NCBI GenBank assembly: GCA_009746045.1
Contig: RPFO01000082.1
Location: forward strand, 2,799,430-2,863,429
Direction of reading: 5' to 3'
Length of the DNA stretch: 64,000 nt
Source: Mesostigma viride
Taxonomy: Eukaryota; Streptophyta; Mesostigmatophyceae; Mesostigmatales; Mesostigmataceae
Both the position numbers and the translations under genes were made by a program. The notes under the pieces are model-generated. The model worked only from the letters and a program-made list of their open reading frames with translations, was not told the DNA's origin and did no database searches. Shown here in pieces: positions 54,323 to 64,000 of this stretch; the first letter of the stretch is position 1; every line of letters begins with the position of its first letter.

Positions 54323-54564
54323 GCTTGAGCGTGCTTGTAAAGTTTTTGCATGGTTTATTAAAATGAGTGGAATATGTATTTATTGCATTAAATGTTAATT
54401 TTATTGATCATGAATGAAAATGGTCAACATTGCCGAAGTGCCCCTAAATTGCTCAATATTGTGTGCTCAAGAATTCAATGAGGATTGTCATCATGGAAAC
54501 CCGCACAAATTCACGATTCCGGGCATGCATGTGAAAGTATCAAGAACAATTTTCAATTAAGAAT

Positions 54565-55615
54565 GGTATCTCATTGTTCCATGAATCAATATGACTCCAT
54601 GTACGTAGACAAGCCATGATGACCCCATGGGAGCCTGAATCCTCATCATTAAATACATAAATGCCACCCATGTACGTAGACGGGCCATGATGACACCAAT
54701 GGAGCCTGAATCCTCATCATTAATTACATAAATGCCAACCATGTACATACACGCATGATGACACCATGGGAGCCTGAATCCTCATCATTAATTACATAAA
54801 TGCCAACCATGTACGTAGGCCAGCCATGATGACACTGTGGGAGCCTGAATCCTCATCATTAATTTCATACATGCCAACAACACGTAGACGGGCCATAATG
54901 ACACCACGGGAGCCTGAATCCTCATCATTTTTTTTGACATCCATGTACGTAGGCCAGCCATGATGACACCATGGGAGCCTGAATCCTCATCATTTTTTTT
55001 CTGAGACATCCATGTACGTAGGCCAGCCATGATGACACCATGGGAGCCTGAATCCTCATCATTTTCTGAGACATCCATGTACGTAGGCCAGCCATGATGA
55101 CACCATGGGAGCCTGAATCCTCATCATTAAATACATACATGCCATCCATGTACGTAGACAGGCCATGATGACACCATGGGAGCCTGAATCCTCATCATTT
55201 TTTTTGACATCCATGTACGTAGACGGGCCATGATGACACCATGGGAGCCTGAATCCTCTTCATTTTTTTTTCTTTGACATCCATATACGTAGGGCCATGA
55301 TGACACCAATGGAGCCTGAATCCTCATCATTAATTACATACATGCCATCCATGTACGTAGACGGGCCATGATGACACCATGGGAGCCTGAATCCTCATCA
55401 TTTACTATTCCTTGACATCCATGTACGTAGGCCAGCCAGATGACAATGGAGCCTGAATCCTCATCATTAATTACATAAATGCCAACCATGTACGTAGACA
55501 GCCATGATGACACCATGGGAGCCTGAATCCTCATCATTTACATATTCCTTGACATCCATGTACGTAGACGGGCCATGATGACACCATGGGAGCCTGAATC
55601 CTCATCATTAATTAC
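54565..55615 (-). repeat. ~68-bp satellite, inverted block, ~15 copies
   Basis: Units contain ATGATGACACCATGGGAGCC, then TGAATCCTCATCATT and CATGTACGTAG. This is the reverse complement of the satellite at 56310-61570. Confidence 0.95.
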
Positions 55616-56309
55616 ATTAATTAATTAATTAATAAGCACGTGACTGCGTCACGTGGGTGCCAATACAGAGTAAAGGAACCTTCAACCCTATATACACAGT
55701 GAGAAGGAGGGAGGGCGCCCTAGCTTCTCTCACTGCCGCAGGTGGGCAGGCCACAGAGCGCTCTCTCCACGGCATGGTGCCGGGGCGCAACACTGTGGGT
55801 GCAATACAACCAGTGCAATACCATAGGTAGGCTGACGCATAGCTTATGCTACAAATGTGAGGTGGGCTCAAGACGTCGGCTAATTAAGGCGCAAGCTGAT
55901 GGCCACAAGGTGCCAGAGCTAATTGAAGGTACTATAACGCTGTGCGCTAATATCGTTTCAAGTGCTGTAATGCCTAAGCTATCCCATCATCGATTGCCCC
56001 CATCTAGACAACTAGCTGGAGTGCTCTATCCCGGGGAAGCCCGGGGGGCTTCCACAGTTTCTTGTTGACGTAGAGGTCCCCGCCCCGCCAGTACACTTGG
56101 GGCTTCTCGGGGTTGGTCTTGTGGCGGATGTAGTCGGGCCACTGATCGCGGCGTTGCTGCTGCTGGGCTGGCGTCAGGTCGTCGTCAAGCGACCAGGAGG
56201 TGTCCACCAGCTTCTTGCGGCGAGAGAGGAACCGAACTCGGGCTGTGATGTCGCTGAAGGTGAGGACCACTGGAGGGGGCCCAGCCTTGGCCCGTGGATG
56301 GGGCAGGCG
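55616..56309. other. Unique spacer between inverted satellite blocks
   Basis: Holds TTAATTAA repeats (55616-55634), a 50-bp stretch (ACTGCGTCACGTGGGTGCCA, near 55648) that recurs near 28155 in GLYK intron 1, and a LINE ORF1 fragment at 56004-56270. Confidence 0.7.
56004..56270 (-). pseudogene. LINE ORF1 C-terminal fragment
   Basis: Encodes ITARVRFLSRRKKLVDTSWS, LDDDLTPAQQQQRRDQWPDY and VYWRGGDLYVNKKLWK without interruption, the best preserved of three copies of this domain in the window. Both sides are cut off. Confidence 0.8.
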
Positions 56310-59300
56310 GTAGGATTAATTACATGGATGGCATTTATGTATTTAATGATGAGGATTCAGGCTCCCATGGTGTCTCCATGGCTGGCCTACGTACATGGAT
56401 GTCAAGGAATAGTAAATGATGAGGATTCAGGCTCCCATGGTGTCATCATGGCCTGTCTACGTACATGGATGGCATGTATGTAATTAATGATGAGGATTCA
56501 GGCTCCCATGGTGTCATCATGGCTTGTCTACGTACATGGTTGGCATTTATGTAATTAATGAGGAGGATTCAGGCTCCCATGGTGTCATCATGGCTTGTCT
56601 ACGTACATGGTTGGCATTTATGTAATTAATGATGAGGATTCAGGCTCCCATGGTGTCTCCATGGCTGGCCTACGTACATGGATGTCAAGGAATAGTAAAT
56701 GAGGAGGATTCAGGCTCCCATGGTGTCATCATGGCCCGTGTACGTACATGGATGGCATGTATGTAATTAATGAGGAGGATTCAGGCTCCCATGGTGTCAT
56801 CATGGCTGGCCTACGTACATGGATGTCAAAGAAAAAGAAATGATGAGGATTCAGGCTCCCATGGTGTCATCATGGCTGGCCTACGTACATGGATGTCTCA
56901 TAAAATAAATGATGAGGATTCAGGCTCCCATGGTGTCATCATGGCTTGTCTACCTACATTGTTGGCATGTATGTAATTAATGATGAGGATTCAGGCTCCC
57001 ATGGTGTCATCATGGCCCGTCTACGTATATGGATGTCAAAGAAAAAAAAATGACGAGGATTCAGGCTCCCATGGTGTCATCATGGCTGGCCTACGTACAT
57101 GGATGTCTCATAAAAAAATGATGAGGATTCAGGCTCCCATGGTGTCTCCATGGCTGGCCTACGTACATGGATGTCAAGGAATAGTAAATGATGAGGATTC
57201 AGGCTCCCATGGTGTCATCATGGCCCGTGTACGTACATGGATGGCATGTATGTAATTAATGATGAGGATTCAGGCTCCCATGGTGTCATCATGGCCCGTC
57301 TACGTACATGGATGTCAAAGAAAAAAAAATGATGAGGATTCAGGCTCCCATGGTGTCATCATGGCTGGCCTACGTACATGGATGTTTCATAAAAAAAATG
57401 ATGAGGATTCAGGCTCCCATGGTGTCATCATGGCCCGTCTACGTACATGGTTGGCATTTATGTAATTAATGAAGAGGATTCAGGCTCCCATGGTGTCATC
57501 ATGGCCCGTCTACGTACATGGATGTCAAGGAATAGTAAATGATGAGGATTCAGGCTCCCATGGGGTCATCATGGCTTGTCTACGTACATGGTTGGCATTT
57601 ATGTAATTAACGAGGAGGATTCAGGCTCCATTGGTGTCATCATGGCTGGCCTACGTACATGGATGTCAAGGAATAGTAAATGATGAGGATTCAGGCTCCC
57701 ATGGTGTCATCATGGCTTGTCTACGTACATGGTTGGCATTTATGTAATTAATGAGGAGGATTCAGGCTCCCATGGTGTCTCCATGGCTGGCCTACGTACA
57801 TGGATGGCATTTATGTATTTAATGATGAGGATTCAGGCTCCCATGGTGTCATCATGGCTTGTCTACCTACATGGTTGGCATTTATGTAACCTGAATCCTC
57901 TCATTAAGAAAATGAAGAGGATTCAGGCTCCATTGGTGTCATCATGGCTGGCCTACGTACATGGATGTCAAGGAATAGTAAATGATGAGGATTCAGGCTC
58001 CCATGGTGTCATCATGGCCCGTCTACGTACATGGATGTCAAGGAATAGTAAATGATGAGGATTCAGGCTCCCATGGGGTCATCATGGCTTGTCTACGTAC
58101 ATGGTTGGCATTTATGTAATTAACGAGGAGGATTCAGGCTCCATTGGTGTCATCATGGCTGGCCTACGTACATGGATGTCAAGGAATAGTAAATGATGAG
58201 GATTCAGGCTCCCATGGTGTCATCATGGCTTGTCTACGTACATGGTTGGCATTTATGTAATTAATGAGGAGGATTCAGGCTCCCATGGTGTCATCATGGC
58301 CCGTCTACGTACATGGATGGCATTTATGTAATTAATGATGAGGATTCAGGCTCCCATGGGGTCATCATGGCTTGTCTACGTACATGGTTGGCATTTATGT
58401 AATTAATGAGGAGGATTCAGGCTCCCATGGTGTCTCCATGGCTGGCCTACGTACATGGATGTCAAGGAATAGTAAATGATGAGGATTCAGGCTCCCATGG
58501 TGTCATCATGGCCTGTCTACGTACATGGATGGCATGTATGTAATTAATGATGAGGATTCAGGCTCCCATGGTGTCATCATGGCTTGTCTACGTACATGGA
58601 TGGCATGTATGTAATTAATGATGAGGATTCAGGCTCCATTGGTGTCATCATGGCTGGCCTACGTATGTACATGGATGTCAAAGAAAAAAAAAATGATGAG
58701 GATTCAGGCTCCCATGGTGTCATCATTGCCCGTGTATGTACATGGTTGGCATTTATGTAATTAATGATGAGGATTCAGGCTCCATTGGTGTCATCATTGC
58801 CCGTGTATGTACATGGTTGGCATTTATGTATGTAATTAATGATGAGGATTCAGGCTCCATTGGTGTCATCATGGCTGGCCTACGTATGTACATGGATGTC
58901 AAAGAAAAAAAAATGATGAGGATTCAGGCTCCCATGGTGTCATCATGGCCCGTCTACGTACATGGATGTCAAGGAATAGTAAATGATGAGGATTCAGGCT
59001 CCCATGGTGTCAGATGTCATGGCCTGTCTACGTACATGGATGGCATGTATGTAATTAATGATGAGAATTCAGGCTCCATTGGTGTCATCATGGCTGGCCT
59101 ACGTATGTACATGGATGTCAAAGAAAAAAAATGATGAGGATTCAGGCTCCCATGGTGTCATCATGGCCCGTCTACGTACATGGATGTCAAGGAATAGTAA
59201 ATGATGAGGATTCAGGCTCCCATGGTGTCATCATGGCCTGTCTACGTACATGGATGGCATGTATGTATTTAATGATGAGGATTCAGGCTCCCATGGTGTC

Positions 59301-61570
59301 ATCATGGCTGGCCTACGTACATGGATGTCTCAGAAAAAAAATGATGAGGATTCAGGCTCCCATGGTGTCATCATGGCTGGCCTACGTACATGGATGTCAA
59401 AGAAAAAAAAATGATGAGGATTCAGGCTCCCGTGGTGTCATTATGGCCGTCTACGTGTTGTTGGCATGTATGAAATTAATGATGAGGATTCAGGCTCCCA
59501 TAGTGTCATCATGGCTGGCCTACGTACATGGTTGGCATTTATGTAATTAATGATGAGGATTCAGGCTCCCATGGTGTCATCATTGCCCGTGTATGTACAT
59601 GGTTGGCATTTATGTAATTAATGATGAGGATTCAGGCTCCATTGGTGTCATCATGGCCCGTCTACGTACATGGACCGTGGCATTTATGTATTTAATGATG
59701 AGGATTCAGGCTCCCATGGGGTCATTGATGATCATGGCATTTATGTATGTAATTAATGATGAGGATTCAGGCTCCATTGGTGTCATCATGGCTGGCCTAC
59801 GTACATGGATGTCAAGGAATAGTAAATGATGAGGATTCAGGCTCCCATGGTGTCATCATGGCCCGTCTACGTACATGGATGTCAAGGAATAGTAAATGAT
59901 GAGGATTCAGGCTCCCATGGGTCATCATGGCTTGTCTACGTACATGGTTGGCATTTATGTAATTAACGAGGAGGATTCAGGCTCCATTGGTGTCATCATG
60001 GCTGGCCTACGTACATGGATGTCAAGGAATAGTAAATGATGAGGATTCAGGCTCCCATGGTGTCATCATGGCTTGTCTACGTACATGGTTGGCATTTATG
60101 TAATTAATGAGGAGGATTCAGGCTCCCATGGTGTCATCATGGCCCGTCTACGTACATGGATGGCATTTATGTAATTAATGATGAGGATTCAGGCTCCCAT
60201 GGTGTCTCCATGGCTGGCCTACGTACATGGATGTCAAGGAATAGTAAATGATGAGGATTCAGGCTCCCATGGTGTCATCATGGCCCGTCTACGTACATGG
60301 ATGTCAAGGAATAGTAAATGATGAGGATTCAGGCTCCCATGGTGTCAGATGTCATGGCCTGTCTACGTACATGGATGGCATGTATGTAATTAATGATGAG
60401 AATTCAGGCTCCATTGGTGTCATCATGGCTGGCCTACGTATGTACATGGATGTCAAAGAAAAAAAAATGATGAGGATTCAGGCTCCCATGGTGTCATCAT
60501 GGCCCGTCTACGTACATGGATGTCAAGGAATAGTAAATGATGAGGATTCAGGCTCCCATGGTGTCATCATGGCCTGTCTACGTACATGGATGGCATGTAT
60601 GTATTTAATGATGAGGATTCAGGCTCCCATGGTGTCATCATGGCTGGCCTACGTACATGGATGTCTCAGAAAAAAAATGATGAGGATTCAGGCTCCCATG
60701 GTGTCATCATGGCTGGCCTACGTACATGGATGTCAAAGAAAAAAAAATGATGAGGATTCAGGCTCCCGTGGTGTCATTATGGCCCGTCTACGTGTTGTTG
60801 GCATGTATAAAATTAATGATGAGGATTCAGGCTCCCATAGTGTCATCATGGCTGGCCTACGTACATGGTTGGCATTTATGTAATTAATGATGAGGATTCA
60901 GGCTCCCATGGTGTCATCATTGCCCGTGTATGTACATGGTTGGCATTTATGTAATTAATGATGAGGATTCAGGCTCCATTGGTGTCATCATGGCCCGTCT
61001 ACGTACATGGACCGTGGCATTTATGTATTTAATGATGAGGATTCAGGCTCCCATGGGGTCATTGATGATCATGGCATTTATGTATGTAATTAATGATGAG
61101 GATTCAGGCTCCATTGGTGTCATCATGGCTGGCCTACGTATGTACATGGATGTCAAAGAAAAAAAAATGATGAGGATTCAGGCTCCCATGGTGTCATCAT
61201 GGCCCGTCTACGTACATGGATGTCAAGGAATAGTAAATGAGGAGGATTCAGGCTCCCATGGTGTCATCATGGCCCGTGTACGTACATGGATGGCATGTAT
61301 GTAATTAATGAGGAGGATTCAGGCTCCCATGGTGTCATCATGGCTGGCCTACGTACATGGATGTCAAAGAAAAAGAAATGATGAGGATTCAGGCTCCCAT
61401 GGTGTCATCATGGCTGGCCTACGTACATGGATGTCTCATAAAATAAATGATGAGGATTCAGGCTCCCATGGTGTCATCATGGCTTGTCTACCTACATTGT
61501 TGGCATGTATGTAATTAATGATGAGGATTCAGGCTCCCATGGTGTCTCCATGGCTGGCCTACGTACATGA
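56310..61570 (+). repeat. ~68-bp satellite, direct block, ~75-80 copies
   Basis: Unit TGATGAGGATTCAGGCTCCC, then ATGGTGTCATCATGG and CTACGTACATGGATG, followed by one of a few linkers: GGCATTTATGTAATTAA, TCAAGGAATAGTAAA, or TCAAAGAAAAAAA. The linker types occur in a non-random order. Two longer blocks are duplicated inside the array (see findings). Open frames across it have no coding character. Confidence 0.97.
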
Positions 61571-61847
61571 ATTGGTGAGCTATGCTCATTTTATCTATGA
61601 CTAACCTGCTGAGCGGAGAATGCAACGCCGTATAGCACCAAAAGAAAAAATAATTTTAGAAAAAATATTTTTTTGTGCTGGCACCCGTACCCAGCCACCC
61701 AGGTAGGGGTTGGCTGGAGAGGTGGTTGCTATAAAGGGTGGGCTTCCATTCTAGGGAAGCAGGTTGTTTTCTTTTGCCTGAGAACCTCACGTGACCACAA
61801 CACAAAAAACAAAACGCAAGATAACACATCAAGCAGTATAACCTACC

Positions 61848-63001
61848 ATGTCCACAGTGACAGCCCCAGACCGGAATTTCCTAGCGAAACTCAAGCAAGC
61901 AGCCAAGGAGGGATGCACCCCAAAGGAGGCCGCCACTGCGGTTCAGAAGATCCTAGGGGAGGGGAACTGGCTAGAGCGGATCCAGAAGCTCACTCCGGGG
62001 CGTGCCAAGAACGTCATGGACGTCCTGGAGGAACGGGGGTTTGTCAGCGACTGGGATGGGGAGGAGGCCCTGGCCGATGTGCTAGCAGCGCAACTGGGGG
62101 AGGCTATTGCAGAGCCGGACCCACCAGTGTCAGCAGGTGCGGTGGGAACGGGGGGTGTTCCCCCTTCGGCAGGTGGAAGCGGAGGGGCGGGGCATGGTGG
62201 AGCGGGCGCTGGGGAGGACGATGGCGCTCCTGGGGCGATCGACCAGGCTGTGGCGGACCTGGACCGAAACCTAGGTCGGCTGCTGGGGACCGAGACGGGC
62301 TATGCAACGCCAGCTGGAGGGCTTCCATCCCGGCCGGGCAACGCCCGCACTGGCGGAGATATTGGCGACCTAATATCGGCTATGTCGAAGCTGCTGGACC
62401 AGGCAAAGACTCCAGCAGCTGCAAGCCCAGCCGCAGCGACGGCTGCTGGCAGACTGGCGCGCACGAAGGGGGTGGCGCTGAGTGGGCATGCAGTGCCGGT
62501 GCTGGTGAGCAACATGCTGGAGGCGGTGCTGCCAGGAATGCTGGACTACGCGGAGAGCGTGGGGGGAAGTCCATCCGTGCATCGTTAATGCTGACGATGC
62601 ACGGCAGCTCAGCCAGCGGGGAGAGGCGGATGCTGCTCCTGCAGATGGCAGGAATTCTGGACACGATGGTGACAGAATTTGGCTACTGGGCCACGCCACG
62701 CTCCGAAGTAATTCTGGAGCTGGCAGCAGCCGAGTACCTGGCAAAGCTGATCACGGCATGCCAGCTGGTGGATGTGGGGTCGACGGGTTGGAAGGGGACG
62801 CCGTCGGCAATGCTGCCATTCCAGGAGGGTGGAGCAATGCTGGCGTCTCCGGCGGTGCGGGCGGCGATGAGCATGGGGAAGCTGCAGCACAAGCTGGAGC
62901 AGGGTCCGGCAAGAAGGGGCAGGGCGGCCCGTCCAACAACAACAAGTGAGGGAGCGGTGCCTTCTTCCACTACCTCTTCCAGCACCCCTGCCACCTCGTG
63001 A
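61848..63001 (+). CDS. Unrecognised ORF with a frameshift at a G run
   Basis: The ATG at 61848 (MSTVTAPDRNFLAKLKQA) opens 246 codons with a helical N-terminus, a Gly/Ala/Pro-rich linker (about residues 95-130) and a second helical part (GDIGDLISAMSKLLDQA). At 62561-62566 a run of six G ends the sense of this frame. One extra G would join it to a frame that continues in amphipathic style (RMLLLQMAGILDTMVTEFGY) to a TGA at 63001, about 384 aa in all. No family was recognised. The position beside a satellite and the gag-like composition allow a retroelement ORF1, as inference. The start of the satellite lies only 278 bp upstream. Confidence 0.5.
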
Positions 63002-64000
63002 CTGGTGGCAGCAGGTACGCTCAGGCCGTAGGCGCGATAGGATGAGTCGGGCTTTTAATGCTCGCACACTAGCCTGTCAGACGGTTAGGGCGTTAAACTG
63101 GATGGGGGGGGGGGGCGAGACCCGCCTGCTGTAGGTTCAGCCCGTGTGCCCGGGCCTCTGCAGCAGGCGGCCCTAGATGGGATCGATGATGCTTGCAGGT
63201 CCTTTGTCCGCCGGAACGGTGGTTCCGTAGCGGCAATGGCAGGATCTGTAGTGGATGGGGGTGAATATGCTGAAGGAGCCCCTTACGAACCGTTAGTGGC
63301 CGCACGCTTGGCTTTGCCTGGTCCGGGGAAGGTGGCCAAGTGGATGTGCTGAACTTACTACCCCCTCTTGGGGAGCAATTTTGAATGATGAGAGTAGGAT
63401 GGTAAGGTCCTGTTTCCACCCACAACCCCTCCTTGTGAAGCACTTCGCCGTACTACGCATGCGATCCCATCCCTCACGAATCGGTCAGAGAGCAAGAAAA
63501 AAGTTAATGTTGAGGGGGTACTGCCCCTACACATGCATCAGCCCCTCACGCGCAGAGAATGCGTAAACCATTCCGGTAAAATGCCGCGCCCCGTAGGTGC
63601 ACCCAAGCTGAGCCCCTTCCTCTTTACCCTCCAAGCTCCTATCTTTGGCCCCAATTTGTAATGGAACGACACCCAAAAGCGGAACTGCCGTCCTTGGGTC
63701 TATGGGCACTCCTTAGATCCATCTTGTGGTCTGAAAAACCCTCTTGGAATACAGAGTTCATATCAGCTAGCTGGGCGCGTCGCTGACATCAATTCCCCCA
63801 TTTGGCTGAACGAAATCAAACGCCAATAAAATGACGGCCAATGGCGGCCTGTCCTCTCCTGGCGCTCGAACTTCACTCGAATATGACACGCGACAAGAAA
63901 GCGGAACTTGTTTGAGAAAACTTTTGAAGTGACGCTTTCCGTAGAACTTCATTCACGGATCCTCGGAACTCGCATCTTTCTTCAGGGAAAACGAACAAAG
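63002..64000. other. No gene recognised
   Basis: The stretch 63150-63351 is open in the plus direction (AALDGIDDACRSFVRRNGG...) and could be a downstream part of the preceding element, but it has no ATG and no recognised domain. The rest shows only short ORFs. Confidence 0.35.

Noticed and set aside
53461..54323. HTHACMLAP-type repeat protein
   Set aside because: Translation of the 30-bp satellite, open on both strands.
56770..61514. Many 60-210 aa frames (NDEDSGSHGVIMA repeats)
   Set aside because: Translations of the ~68-bp satellite; the unit length is not a multiple of three and the frames shift at linkers.
61673..62588. The long frame upstream of the G run in the +2 phase as the true start of the unknown ORF
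   Set aside because: Before 62560 that frame is Gly/Arg/Cys-rich without protein texture; the ATG at 61848 in the other phase reads far better.

Overview
The window is nuclear DNA of a photosynthetic eukaryote, most likely a green alga. It has intron-rich genes with GT-AG junctions, a plastid-type glutathione reductase, a plant-type photorespiratory glycerate 3-kinase, a stray mitochondrial cox1 fragment of green-algal/plant type, many non-LTR retrotransposon fragments and heavy micro- and minisatellite content. No prokaryotic operon logic applies. The species cannot be named from the sequence alone.

Layout. 0-3 kb: a small TIR element (MITE), a (GT)n tract, a 184-bp tandem repeat and LINE debris. 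3.4-6.0 kb (-): an eight-knuckle CCHC zinc-finger gene (CNBP/Gis2 type), 7 exons including a 16-nt microexon. 6-15 kb: intergenic DNA with LINE ORF1 and ORF2 remnants, a tRNA-like short repeat, a decayed acidic-protein gene between two clusters of a GTTGACGAA motif, and a cox1 NUMT. 15.6-24.6 kb (-): glutathione reductase, 8 exons, 601 aa. 24.6-26.4 kb: a divergent intergenic region holding a perfect hairpin and a second MITE. 26.4-40.7 kb (+): D-glycerate 3-kinase, 13 exons, 480 aa, with introns full of minisatellites. 41-47 kb: nested LINE and short-repeat copies with (TTAA)n or (ACTT)n tails. 47.2-50.5 kb (-): a large DDE-transposase-like gene, with a cluster of CCGGCCGG-centred palindromes upstream. 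53.5-61.6 kb: a 30-bp satellite and then a ~68-bp satellite arranged as a giant inverted repeat with higher-order duplications. 61.8-63.0 kb: an unrecognised ORF broken by one base in a G run.

The two best metabolic genes are head to head. Glutathione reductase (plastid redox) and glycerate 3-kinase (last step of photorespiration) start 1.87 kb apart and point away from each other. All exon phases of both, and of the CCHC gene, were reconciled by hand, so these three models are strong.

The most unusual pattern is in the introns. In three unrelated genes the end of an exon together with its 5' splice site is the first unit of an exact tandem array inside the following intron, with periods of 33, 81 and 72 bp, all multiples of three. 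This looks like intron growth, or intron birth, by tandem duplication of AG|GT-bearing exon ends. One of these introns (153 bp) is almost nothing but the duplication and stays open in frame if retained.
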